Part shown: piece after piece, positions 1 to 8,175 of the stretch
Numbering within the stretch: the stretch's first letter is position 1
Layout of the letters: the number at the start of each line of letters is the position of its first letter
Source: Bdellovibrionia bacterium
Lineage (GTDB): Bacteria; Bdellovibrionota; Bdellovibrionia; Bdellovibrionales; UBA1609
NCBI GenBank assembly: GCA_030432925.1
Contig: JAUILT010000020.1
Location: 1 to 39,261 of the forward strand
Reading direction: 5' to 3'
DNA length: 39,261 bases
Program-made: the position numbers and the translations under genes
The notes under the pieces: generated by a model
The model's input: the letters and a program-made list of their open reading frames with translations, nothing else
What the model was told of the DNA's origin: nothing
The model's database searches: none

Positions 1-88
1 CCGGGGAAGTCTCCCCACCACCGGTGAGGTGGTTGCAGAAAAAATCAATACAATCTGAGAAATGCATAAAATCTATACGAATTTGTTG

Positions 89-694
89 CTAAACAACCGC
101 CTTTAACGCCGAACTTGCTCTATATATAGTCAGAAAAGTTTGAGTTGGAAAACATAGGGTAATGGATCCAGAAAAGTGATCGCTAATCAGACTAATGACT
201 CCGGCAATGCTGACCTGGTAGGGGCCGGATCCTTCTTTGACAAAGGGTTTCAGGGGTTGGATTTCAGTCTCGGCTTGAACAGCTAGCGTATTCTTTGTAG
301 CCGAGAGGAAGGGGTTGATAAACTCCACATCAATTTTTCCTTTGGCTCTGAGGCCAGCTTTTCTTTTGGCTTCATTGAGTGAGCTGACAGGAGAAAAAAT
401 TTGCTCCAGACCGCGGTTTTTTATGTCTTCAATCAGTGAAGCATTTAAACCTATTGAAAATAGATGTTTGTTATCATTTTTTAGCATTTGCTTGAAGAGC
501 ACAAAGGGTTGGAAGGCGTTGGGTGAAATTTCTTGAGTCTTCCCAAAGTTAAAAATATGAACAGTGACAGGCTCGAGAGCCCAGTTTTTAGAGAGGCTTT
601 TGAAGTCTTCGATAGTATCAGTGCCTACCTTCATTGGGCAGTGAATGACGTTGACGTTATCTTGTTTTTCAGTGGTGTAGCTTCCCATACCCAA
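89..694 (-). CDS. STAS domain protein with N-terminal half of a CheX-like domain
   Basis: Residues about 10-110 read as a STAS-like fold (alternating hydrophobic strands, 'IFNFGKTQEISPNAFQPF', 'NRGLEQIF'). Residues about 115-185 match the start of a CheX/CheC-type domain: 'IDVEFINPFLSATKNTL', then 'VSIAGVISLISDHFSGSITLCFPTQTFLTIY'. CheX proteins dephosphorylate response-regulator receivers, so a cytoplasmic signalling role is likely. The start is well supported by AAGGAG about 7 nt upstream of ATG. The protein stops after the first half of CheX, and the helix carrying the family's catalytic ExxN motif is missing. The frame stays open beyond the TAG stop to the window edge, so a nonsense mutation is possible. 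A natural short form without phosphatase activity is the alternative. It is transcribed divergently from the hydrolase gene. Confidence 0.7.
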   Translation of the reverse strand: MGMGSYTTEKQDNVNVIHCPMKVGTDTIEDFKSLSKNWALEPVTVHIFNFGKTQEISPNAFQPFVLFKQMLKNDNKHLFSIGLNASLIEDIKNRGLEQIFSPVSSLNEAKRKAGLRAKGKIDVEFINPFLSATKNTLAVQAETEIQPLKPFVKEGSGPYQVSIAGVISLISDHFSGSITLCFPTQTFLTIYRASSALKAVV

Positions 695-988
695 CTCCTT
701 AGTTTTCTTGTCGAAATAAAATCAAGAAAACTAGAGTTAAGTTTTGGCAAAAACTCTAAATTGTTACAACTTGAGTCGCAGGTGTTTTGGATAGAGGCAG
801 AAGCGCAGGGATCGAGATGCAAGTATATTTTTCAATATGAGACAGAGTTATTCATGGCGGAGTGGATAATATTTTCTACAGGAGTCATGTCATTGCGATA
901 TATCATGAGTTTTAACCTGAGCCGGTATAACAAAGACTACGAGACTCAAAATTCAAATCAGATTGATACAAAGGCTTGTGGAGGGGTT
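695..988. other. Divergent intergenic region, no gene seen
   Basis: About 294 bases lie between the STAS-CheX gene (-) and the hydrolase gene (+). The ORF track extends the hydrolase frame through here, but the residues do not look like protein and precede a signal peptide with its own ribosome binding site. The region must carry promoters for both genes. I find no convincing -35/-10 pair on either strand. Confidence 0.5.
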
Positions 989-2119
989 ATGTATAAAATG
1001 TTTATTATTGTTTTAACGGCAATATCTTTTACGGCACTGGCTGTTCCAGAACATCAAGCTCTTGATTTTGTTAAAAATCTGATTCGAGAAAACGATGTCC
1101 ATGGAAAGCCCTTTTTTCAACATGGGGTCTTTACAAGCTCTCATGGAGGAGCCGGTTTCCAAATTGGCTATACTAAGTTTGGAGCCGAAACGGGCGTAAA
1201 AGGTTCAATTGTTTTGGCTCCAGGGCGAACAGAATCTTCGATGAAGTATATCGAGGCCGCCTATGACCTTGTACAGTTAGGTTACTCTCCTATTTATGCT
1301 ATAGATCACCGTGGTCAGGGATTTTCTGATCGAATGCTTTCGAACCCTCACAAGGGTCATGTGGAAAAATTTGATGATTATGTGGATGATTTCACGCAAT
1401 TTGTAACCCATGTGGTTTTTTCAGATATTCATGTAGATAAAGATAATCTTTATTTAGTTTCTAATTCCATGGGTGGAGCTATTACCGTCAGATATTTTCA
1501 GCAGGTGCAAGAGGGCAACCCATTCAAGGCAGCCTTTCACTCAGGCCCTATGTTTGAAATTGAATTTCAAGACGGACTCACCGAAGGTAAAGCTCGGCGT
1601 CTGGGTTGGTTTTTATGTGTTACAGGCCTTGTTATTCAGGGGCGCTCTTGTGATGGTTATGCGACGCCCTCTCTTGACGGAAAGCCTGGTTGGGAGGATT
1701 ACGATGCCAGTCAACGGTCTATAGATCCCAATCATCCAAGCCCTCAAAATATGACCCATAGTGTGGCCCGCTATAAAATCAGAGATTTTTTGTGGAATGA
1801 AGTTTATCCATTTATTCCTCTTGGGGGACCAACAGTTCGTTGGGTCTGGCAGGCAACGAAAACCAATCAAGTAATGAGAGTTAAAAAGGAACTAAAAAAA
1901 ATCACTCTTCCAATGTTAATTATGACGGGAGAGTGGGATATTCGCGCGGACAACCCAAGGCATGCATGGTACTGTAGGCAACTCAAGCGTATGGGAAAAA
2001 CCTGTGAATACATTGAAGTACCAGGGGCCTATCACGAGTTATTGATTGAATCTGATCAATACAGAACTCCCGTTATGCAGAAAATGGTCGAATTTTTTGA
2101 TCGTTTTAGACATATATAA
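989..2119 (+). CDS. Secreted alpha/beta hydrolase (lysophospholipase/monoacylglycerol lipase-like)
   Basis: The ORF-track start at 533 is too early. ATG at 989 follows GGAGGGG and opens a signal peptide (MYKMFIIVLTAISFTALA), giving 376 residues. The fold is a serine alpha/beta hydrolase of the PldB/monoglyceride lipase group. The oxyanion strand is 'SIVLAPGRTESSMKY' and 'AIDHRGQGFSDR' is typical of the family. The nucleophile is Ser160 in 'SNSMGGA', with Ser replacing the first Gly of GxSxG. The acid is Asp in 'GEWDIRADNP' and the base is His in 'GAYHELLIES'. Lysophospholipids or monoacylglycerols are the probable substrates, acting in the periplasm or outside the cell. It faces the SDR gene convergently. 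Confidence 0.8.
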   Translation: MYKMFIIVLTAISFTALAVPEHQALDFVKNLIRENDVHGKPFFQHGVFTSSHGGAGFQIGYTKFGAETGVKGSIVLAPGRTESSMKYIEAAYDLVQLGYSPIYAIDHRGQGFSDRMLSNPHKGHVEKFDDYVDDFTQFVTHVVFSDIHVDKDNLYLVSNSMGGAITVRYFQQVQEGNPFKAAFHSGPMFEIEFQDGLTEGKARRLGWFLCVTGLVIQGRSCDGYATPSLDGKPGWEDYDASQRSIDPNHPSPQNMTHSVARYKIRDFLWNEVYPFIPLGGPTVRWVWQATKTNQVMRVKKELKKITLPMLIMTGEWDIRADNPRHAWYCRQLKRMGKTCEYIEVPGAYHELLIESDQYRTPVMQKMVEFFDRFRHI

Positions 2120-2127
2120 TCACGATG

Positions 2128-2147
2128 AACTGGATGAGTCAGTTTTT
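2128..2147 (+). terminator. Weak intrinsic terminator after the hydrolase gene
   Basis: AACTG, a 7-nt loop, then CAGTT merging into a short T-run lies 8 bases after the hydrolase stop and overlaps the stop codon of the convergent SDR gene. A five-pair stem is short, so this is only a candidate. Confidence 0.3.
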
Positions 2148-3023
2148 ACCCCAGCGTAGGATTTTGGGTAGAGAGTAGTAAAGAGCATTATGGTAGATCC
2201 AGCGTGGGAGTAGGCGCCTTAACACATAAAAGAATCGAGCGTCGACCGTCCCTGCCACCCTGAGGGGAGGGTTCTTTTGTCGAATCACTCTTAATACTTT
2301 TTTTGCCACACGTTCAGGTCCATCAGGAGAGAGCTTCATGATTCTCTCAATAAAGGGTATCATAGAGCTGTAGTGAGGGTAATAAGGGTCACTTTTATCC
2401 TCCTTGGCCCTGCGGCTCTCTCGGGTGAGTTTGACGTTGTGGTATGAGTTTGAGTTGATAAACCCTGGTTGAATTAGGGTGACCTTAATGTTCCATGGCC
2501 GAACCTCGTACCACAAAGCTTCAGAAGCACCTTCAAGGGCAAATTTGGATGCGCTGTAAACCGACATTGTGGGCATGGCCATCATTCCGCCAACAGAAGA
2601 GATATTAATAATTTTTCCAGAGCGTTTTCTTCGCATGGTTGGGAGTGCCCTTCGAATCAAAGCCATGGGCGCCCTGAAATTTGTATCCATTTGCTTAAAG
2701 CGTTCAATTTCGCCAACATGCTCTACAACAGCTCTTAGCATATAACCGGCATTGTTAATGAGAATATCAATGCCATCGAGTTTATCCTCAGCCTCTTTAA
2801 ACAGGGTATCTCTTTCAGTCTTAACAAGGACATCAAGAGGGCGCAGCCACAAATGCTCGGATTCTGCAAGGCCCTCCTCTTTAAAGCGGTGAAGTGACTC
2901 AGGTCTAGCCGTGGCAATAATATGGAAGCTATTATCTTTTAATAATAATTTGAGAATAGAAAGACCAAGCCCTCGACTGGCACCGGTAATCAGAACAACT
3001 TGTTTTTGATCACGATGATTCAT
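2139..3023 (-). CDS. SDR-family NAD(P)-dependent oxidoreductase
   Basis: A 294-residue classical short-chain dehydrogenase/reductase with a Rossmann fold. The cofactor loop is TGASRGLG (13-20), the structural motif NNAG (90-93), the catalytic Ser in 'ISSVGGM' (142-143), and the active-site pair Tyr156/Lys160 in YSASK. 'ATARPES' after strand 2 suggests NADP(H) preference. The extended C-terminus with many basic and aromatic residues is common in membrane-associated SDRs acting on lipids or retinol-like substrates, but the substrate cannot be read from sequence. It is a single gene, divergent from the radical SAM gene and convergent with the hydrolase. Confidence 0.85.
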   Translation of the reverse strand: MNHRDQKQVVLITGASRGLGLSILKLLLKDNSFHIIATARPESLHRFKEEGLAESEHLWLRPLDVLVKTERDTLFKEAEDKLDGIDILINNAGYMLRAVVEHVGEIERFKQMDTNFRAPMALIRRALPTMRRKRSGKIINISSVGGMMAMPTMSVYSASKFALEGASEALWYEVRPWNIKVTLIQPGFINSNSYHNVKLTRESRRAKEDKSDPYYPHYSSMIPFIERIMKLSPDGPERVAKKVLRVIRQKNPPLRVAGTVDARFFYVLRRLLPRWIYHNALYYSLPKILRWGKN

Positions 3024-3287
3024 CAGGTAAACAGAGGCAGTTATCTCCGCTCCTCACAGAGTCGTATTTGCAGAATGTATGCACACGACCTTTTTGGTTT
3101 TCATCTCGTTACAGTATCAAGCTCATTGATAATGTCAATCAGTCCTTGATCAAAGCCAACTCGATTGTCTCAGTCAAAACAAAATAGTGCGCGGATCGAT
3201 TCAAAAGCTGGAAAACTCAATGGCTTTGGGTATAAACTATTCGAAATTGGCTTTTGTAGAGACGTTAACATCCTGTGAACATGAGAT
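3024..3287. other. Divergent intergenic region
   Basis: 264 bases between the SDR (-) and radical SAM (+) genes. A TATAAA box near 3230 could be a -10 for the rightward gene, but no good -35 is paired with it. No small ORF or RNA is evident. Confidence 0.4.
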
Positions 3288-4472
3288 ATGTTAAGAGAAA
3301 ACACCATAAATAATAAAATATGTGTTCTTCCTTTTTCACATATTTTTGTTTCACCTCAGGGTAAATATAAACCCTGTTGTCGTTTTGACTTCAAGGATGA
3401 CTTGCCGAGTTTTAAAAATATTCAAGAGGCTTTTAATAGTGAAATTTGGAAGAGCCTTCGCAAGCAGATGCTCTCTGGGAAAAAGGTTGAGGCCTGTAAA
3501 AGATGTCATGCTGAAGAGGCTTCGGGCAAACTGAGCTTACGGCAGCAATACAATAGGCATCCAGAGTTAGGAGAGAGTAAAGTTTCTTATGATAACCCTA
3601 AAATGATATGGCTTGAAATGCCCTTTTCAAATCGTTGTAATTTGGCCTGCTCGATTTGTAGCTCAAGGTTTAGTACAAGGTGGATTCAAGATGAAATGAC
3701 CCTCTACGGAAAAAAATTTTCCACAGTAGATGTCTTTGATTTCCCAATAGAAAGCTTAAGCCCTTTAATTAATGAACTTGTTCACATTAAATTTACAGGG
3801 GGAGAGCCGCTTTTGGATCGTAAAAACAAGCAGGTTTTAAAACTAATTAGTCAAACAGGAAATTGTAAGAATATTTTTTTAAATTACTGTACAAACCTTA
3901 CTATTTTTCCTGATGACGAAACTATAAGTATATGGAAAAATCTTAAGGGGATTGAGATAACCTTAAGTTTAGACAGTGTTTTGCCGGATGAAATTTATTA
4001 TTTAAGGTATCCATCCAATGGAGAGGCGGTTCTTGAAAATACAAAAAAGTTTTTTGCTCTTTTCAATGAGATTCCTCAATTACGTCTGATATTGCGCTCA
4101 ACAGTTTCTGCATATAATATCTACTCAATGCCAGAGACATTAAGCTACTGGTCTCAATTAAAGAAAGAGTATGCTCAATTTGAACACTCTATTTTTGAAA
4201 GCCCTGCCCACTTGGACTATCCAAGAGAAATAGATGTGTCTGTTCTAAGCCTAACGCAAAAAAATACTGTATCAAAAAAATTTTACAGTTCGCAAGACCA
4301 ACTTCCTAAGAAGTTAAGGCATTTTCTCAGTTATTTAGAAAATTATATGTATTCAAAAAATGATTCTCAAATAACAAAGAGATTCATTGAGTTCACTGAA
4401 AAGCACGACCAATTAAGAAACTTAAGCGCCAAAAGTATTTTCCCCCATCTTGCTTATGCCGATCTGGTTTGA
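3288..4472 (+). CDS. Radical SAM protein of the twitch-domain type, unknown product
   Basis: A 394-residue radical SAM enzyme. The 4Fe-4S cluster motif CxxxCxxC is Cys117/121/124 in 'NRCNLACSIC', followed by the SAM-binding 'FTGGEPLLD'. N-terminal to the core lies a Cys-rich segment (C12, CC30-31, CKRC70-73) like the auxiliary-cluster cysteines of 'twitch'/SPASM-type proteins. The order, with Cys-rich segment first, matches twitch-domain radical SAM proteins linked to peptide or surface-polysaccharide modification. The Shine-Dalgarno before ATG 3288 is weak. The neighbour facing it is a membrane SGNH hydrolase, so a joint role in envelope glycan or lipid modification is possible but is only inference. 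Confidence 0.75.
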   Translation: MLRENTINNKICVLPFSHIFVSPQGKYKPCCRFDFKDDLPSFKNIQEAFNSEIWKSLRKQMLSGKKVEACKRCHAEEASGKLSLRQQYNRHPELGESKVSYDNPKMIWLEMPFSNRCNLACSICSSRFSTRWIQDEMTLYGKKFSTVDVFDFPIESLSPLINELVHIKFTGGEPLLDRKNKQVLKLISQTGNCKNIFLNYCTNLTIFPDDETISIWKNLKGIEITLSLDSVLPDEIYYLRYPSNGEAVLENTKKFFALFNEIPQLRLILRSTVSAYNIYSMPETLSYWSQLKKEYAQFEHSIFESPAHLDYPREIDVSVLSLTQKNTVSKKFYSSQDQLPKKLRHFLSYLENYMYSKNDSQITKRFIEFTEKHDQLRNLSAKSIFPHLAYADLV

Positions 4473-4481
4473 ATTTTTTAT

Positions 4482-5468
4482 TTAATTTTTTTCAATGCGA
4501 ATGATATTTGCAATCTCTTCTGCGACAAAAGATGAAAACAAAGAGTTTGGGTGAGTGTAATCTTGTTTATTTAAGCGCCAGTTTAAAATTTCTGTAGATT
4601 TTTGCAGATCTAAAAAATCACTGACTTGGTCCGTATTAAATGATTCAAGAACAATTTTCCGGATTTTTTTTGCTCTCAATAGATCAGATTTTTTTACAGG
4701 ACGTAAATAGGGAATTAAAACAACGTGAATTCTGAAGTTTTTTGATTGACTCAGGTTAGAGATTTTTTGCATTGATTTATGAACCTTACTCCAGTCAAAG
4801 TTATAATCAAAGGGTCTCCAGTTGAGATAAGAAAATAGCAACCTTTGAAAAATCTGACTTTGAGAGAGTGGACTGTTATTGAGGTACTTTCCAAGTTTTC
4901 CGGCATTAAAAGCTGCGAATTGACCGTCACGCATTCGAATAAAAATAGGTGAAGAGGAAAAATCATTCATGCAGAATTGTAAAATAACAAGATCAGGTTT
5001 GTATTTTAATCCATAAGTTTCTAGATAAAGGGCCTCTTGCTGCGTGTCCCAGCCTCCAACACCGGCATTAAAAAAGCTCAGTGAGACTCCAGGGTTTTTA
5101 TTTTTTAATGCTGATATGATGGGTTGAGAGAACTCTCTAGACTGCATAATTGAGTCTCCAAGCAACATCACTCGATAGTTTGTATTTAAATTTTTGTTAT
5201 TGTCTCTGGGAATGGCTTGCTTTGAAATGTATCCAAGTTTTTCATTATAAATATAAGTGCTGTTGTAGGCATTTGATAGCTCTTGAGTTTCTTGAGAGCT
5301 AGGTCGCGCCCAGTGATCCCAGAAGACCTGTGGATTCTTATAGTTTATTTTGAAGGGGAGTAGAAGGTAAAGAAGAAACTCTGCAATGAGAGTCATTGAA
5401 ACAATACTAAAAGTTATTAGGAGGAGCTTAGCTAGAATGCTTTTTGCCATCATTATATGTTCACCCAT
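4482..5468 (-). CDS. Membrane-anchored SGNH/GDSL-type hydrolase
   Basis: 328 residues. An N-terminal TM helix (about 12-36) anchors a periplasmic SGNH domain. Block I is 'VMLLGDSIMQS' (Ser106), the Gly block is 'NAGVGGWDTQQEALYL', the Asn block is 'LQFCMNDF', and the C-terminal Asp/His pair is in 'QDYTHPNS'. These enzymes are esterases or O-acetyl/acyl-transfer enzymes acting on lipids or polysaccharides. 'GVGGWDTQQE' resembles those near polysaccharide-modification loci. The start is uncertain: Met at 5453 or 5450 after GGGTGA is as good as 5468. It is convergent with the radical SAM gene (9-base gap) and divergent from the glycerophosphodiesterase gene. Confidence 0.75.
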   Translation of the reverse strand: MGEHIMMAKSILAKLLLITFSIVSMTLIAEFLLYLLLPFKINYKNPQVFWDHWARPSSQETQELSNAYNSTYIYNEKLGYISKQAIPRDNNKNLNTNYRVMLLGDSIMQSREFSQPIISALKNKNPGVSLSFFNAGVGGWDTQQEALYLETYGLKYKPDLVILQFCMNDFSSSPIFIRMRDGQFAAFNAGKLGKYLNNSPLSQSQIFQRLLFSYLNWRPFDYNFDWSKVHKSMQKISNLSQSKNFRIHVVLIPYLRPVKKSDLLRAKKIRKIVLESFNTDQVSDFLDLQKSTEILNWRLNKQDYTHPNSLFSSFVAEEIANIIRIEKN

Positions 5469-5645
5469 TAAATCAGTACCTTACGCATATTGATTTGCAG
5501 CCCTCAATGTGGCCCTTTGGGCACATCTCAGCCTGTTGGTTTAAAAATATTTTTAACTCTGTCTTCAACTCAATCCCAAAAATCCGGAAAATTCAAATTG
5601 GATGGGTATAAAAAAGTGCTTAGAGGAAAAATTAAATTCGATACA

Positions 5646-6515
5646 ATGTGCTTGATGCGTTCCAAGGTAAGGGTGGCTAGCGAGAGGTTTTTTTCTTTGA
5701 GAGAGCGTGATAATCTACTGCGCATGGTGAATCAGCTATTGGAAAAAGCGCAGCGATTGGTCGATGTGGCCTTTGATTATCTCCCTCGGCAAACGGTAGA
5801 CTTTAAGAGTCGAGAAAAAGTAAGAGTTATTTCTCACCGAGGGCGAGGAAGCTGGACACTGTTGGGTTGTGCAGAAAATACGCTTCCATCCTTTGAAAAG
5901 GCCATTGAGTGTGGAGTCTGGGGTATTGAGTGTGATTTACGCTGGACGTTAGATGATGTTCCAATCATTTTGCATGATTCAAATACAAATTTTGTATTTG
6001 GCAGGTCTTTAGAGGTGGCGACAAAACCCTTTAAAGAGTTAAGGGAATCTGTGCCGCAGGTCCCTCGGTTGGAAGAGGTGCTGGATGTATTGAAGGGCCG
6101 TGCTCACTTAATGTTGGAAATTAAAGAGCCAATAAAAGGGGGGCAAATGGGCTTATTGAGAGAGTGCTTCAGAGGCTGGACCCCCAAAGAAGAGTTTCAC
6201 TTGATGAGCTTGAGCCCTAAGATATTAAATCAAATTGAGGGTTTTCCCTCTGAGGCCTTGGTGTCTATTGCAGAACTGAGGACAAGGGCTATTATCTCAG
6301 AAACCCTTGAAAAATCCTGGGGGGGTTATACAGGTCACTATCTTTTGACGACCAACTCTATGTTGGGGATGTGTCAGAAGCGGGGTGTCTTGTGTGGGAC
6401 GGGGTTTGTGAACTCGAAGAATGTTTTATTGCGTGAAGTGTCTCGGGGGGTTCATTGGATTTTCACAGATAATACTGATAGGATCATGGGAATTCTTTCC
6501 TCCAAACTCGAGTAA
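5646..6515 (+). CDS. Glycerophosphodiester phosphodiesterase family protein
   Basis: A GDPD TIM-barrel protein. 'VISHRGRGS' carries the catalytic His, 'AENTLPSFEKAIECGVWGIECDLRWTLDDVPIILHDS' gives the Glu/Asp metal ligands and second His, and 'LMLEIKEP' is the next metal-binding strand. It hydrolyses glycerophosphodiesters to glycerol-3-phosphate and an alcohol. No signal peptide is evident, so it probably acts in the cytoplasm. The ORF-track start at 5490 is a TTG with no ribosome binding site. I chose ATG 5646 (289 residues), and GTG 5673 or ATG 5724 are also possible. About 55 residues precede the HRG motif, longer than usual. Family is certain, start is not. Confidence 0.75.
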   Translation: MCLMRSKVRVASERFFSLRERDNLLRMVNQLLEKAQRLVDVAFDYLPRQTVDFKSREKVRVISHRGRGSWTLLGCAENTLPSFEKAIECGVWGIECDLRWTLDDVPIILHDSNTNFVFGRSLEVATKPFKELRESVPQVPRLEEVLDVLKGRAHLMLEIKEPIKGGQMGLLRECFRGWTPKEEFHLMSLSPKILNQIEGFPSEALVSIAELRTRAIISETLEKSWGGYTGHYLLTTNSMLGMCQKRGVLCGTGFVNSKNVLLREVSRGVHWIFTDNTDRIMGILSSKLE

Positions 6516-6593
6516 ATATTTCAATAAAAACTTTTAGCTATGGGCAAGTGTATGAGTCCATTATTGTCGGGTTATAAAAAATGAGGAGATATC

Positions 6594-7178
6594 ATGTGTA
6601 AAAAAATATTGATTATTTGTAGCGTCATATTTTCTGTATCTGCGTTTGCGGGTAAGCAGTATGCGGCTCCCTTTTGGTTGGGTGAATACCCGACGGGATA
6701 TGAGTTAACTGCGAATATCTCTTTAAAGGGCAAAGCGTTTCCAAACAACATGCTGACTGACACAGTGATGTGTGAAATGTCCAAAGGGCAGGTCATTCAC
6801 CCATGGGCGCAAAAAACCAACTTTTCTTATGTGGCTGTTTCAGAAATTACAGTCTATCAAATCCTTAAAGATGTTTCTGAGTTTGAAGCCTCCTTTAAGG
6901 CCGGTGACATTGTAGAAGAGTTGACGTACCTTTCTGAAGGCTTTTGTTTGTATAGGAAGCAAGGGCTTATGAATACCGTGGATATGAGCTGTTTTGGAGA
7001 GGGCGATGCCCGTGTTAAAGTCATTGAAAAAGGCAATATCAACCAAGAGGTGTGGTTTCAAGCGACTTGTAAGAGTGGAGAAAAGGCTTGGGTGAGCACG
7101 GAAGCTTTTGAAAAGCAGGCTGCCGGTTCTTTTAAAGAGGCCCAAGTCACGGGGTACGGAGAGGTTTACGAGCCCTAA
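6594..7178 (+). CDS. Secreted protein of unknown function
   Basis: 194 residues with a clear signal peptide (CKKILIICSVIFSVSAFAG) and a strong Shine-Dalgarno (GAGGAG). The mature part has about five cysteines in three clusters ('VMCEM', 'GFCLY', 'SCFGEGD ... TCKSG'), which suggests disulfides in the periplasm or outside the cell. I do not recognise a family. The middle region ('SEGFCLYRKQG', 'QATCKSGEKAWVSTEAF') alternates short strands and loops and may be a small beta-rich domain. The next gene on the same strand is an unrelated cytosolic protein 49 bases downstream. Confidence 0.7.
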   Translation: MCKKILIICSVIFSVSAFAGKQYAAPFWLGEYPTGYELTANISLKGKAFPNNMLTDTVMCEMSKGQVIHPWAQKTNFSYVAVSEITVYQILKDVSEFEASFKAGDIVEELTYLSEGFCLYRKQGLMNTVDMSCFGEGDARVKVIEKGNINQEVWFQATCKSGEKAWVSTEAFEKQAAGSFKEAQVTGYGEVYEP

Positions 7179-7227
7179 TTGGCGAAACTATACTGATCTG
7201 GAAAATTCGAACCAAACCGGTATATGT

Positions 7228-8163
7228 ATGGCACAATTCATAGCAGTGACATTTACACCTCGCCCCGAGGAGAAAACACAAAGAGAGCCCTTCTCGCTGC
7301 GGTGGCGCTTGAGAGATCACTCATTGGCAGGCCGGTTTGCTAAAGTCCTTAAGGCTGCTTGTGATTTTGAAAGCGAAACAGGCTACATGTACAAGCGTGA
7401 ACGCTTTTATAACTTCCCTAGGGGTTATTTTACGAGAGATCGAGTGATCTCTCTCTTGCAAGAGCATATTGCAACAATCAACGAGGCTTATCCGGGCCTC
7501 GTTGATTATCCGGTTTATCGGCAGATGGGGCAAGAGGATATGAATCGCTTGCATACTTACTTTGAAAGGTTTCGAGGCCCTTTATTGGACCCATCTCCGT
7601 ATTACAAAGAGGGATCGCCAGAAGTGAAGTACGCATTTGATGAGGTCAATTTACTGATTCATCGTTTTGAAGATTGTGAGTTTGCAGATAATGAGAAGCC
7701 AAAGGGAAACCCTCGATTTGTTGCTGCCTTTGGTCTGGATAATAAAATTAAGCGTTATCCTTTGGAGGATAAAGATTACGAATTGTTTGATCTTGATGAG
7801 CCCTATGGGTGCCTACGCTTGAACTACTGTGAGGTGGGGAAGCACCTGATGGACGTATTCAATGACCGGGATCATGAGATTGGAGATGAAGCCATTAAGC
7901 CGTTGAGATATTACTCTGCGGACTTCTTTGTGGACTTTAATCCCAAGGCAAATAAAGCAGCATCGGAGAATTATTTAAAAGCTCTTTATCAATGGTGGGA
8001 TGAGAATGAGGAGAAGCTGGAAGGCTTGGGGTTTCATAAGCATGATCCCAAAAATGCTGTGGGAAATATCAAATTAGCAGACTTAGAGAGCAAAATGTCT
8101 CATGAACAAATTGTCGAAGAAATAAGCCTCCGTCAGTGGATTGGTAAGGTGGAGGTTCTTTGA
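7228..8163 (+). CDS. Cytosolic protein of unknown function
   Basis: 311 residues from ATG 7228. The track start at 7108 would overlap the previous gene by 71 bases and its extra residues look non-coding. No signal peptide, TM helix or cofactor motif is visible. The protein is rich in aromatic and charged residues ('YMYKRERFYNFPRGYF', 'DKDYELFDLDEPYGCLRLNYCEVG', 'LYQWWDENEEKL'). I do not recognise a family. The ribosome binding site is poor, so the start is uncertain. Codon use looks like its neighbours and the frame is open throughout, so it is very probably a real gene. Confidence 0.6.
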   Translation: MAQFIAVTFTPRPEEKTQREPFSLRWRLRDHSLAGRFAKVLKAACDFESETGYMYKRERFYNFPRGYFTRDRVISLLQEHIATINEAYPGLVDYPVYRQMGQEDMNRLHTYFERFRGPLLDPSPYYKEGSPEVKYAFDEVNLLIHRFEDCEFADNEKPKGNPRFVAAFGLDNKIKRYPLEDKDYELFDLDEPYGCLRLNYCEVGKHLMDVFNDRDHEIGDEAIKPLRYYSADFFVDFNPKANKAASENYLKALYQWWDENEEKLEGLGFHKHDPKNAVGNIKLADLESKMSHEQIVEEISLRQWIGKVEVL

Positions 8164-8175
8164 GACCGCTTCTAG

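Noticed and set aside
533-988. N-terminal 152 residues of the 528-aa ORF
   Set aside because: They precede a signal peptide with its own ribosome binding site and overlap the STAS-CheX gene on the other strand.
7200-7222. T-arm-like GGTTCGAATT on the minus strand, possible tRNA
   Set aside because: No matching acceptor, D or anticodon stems around it.
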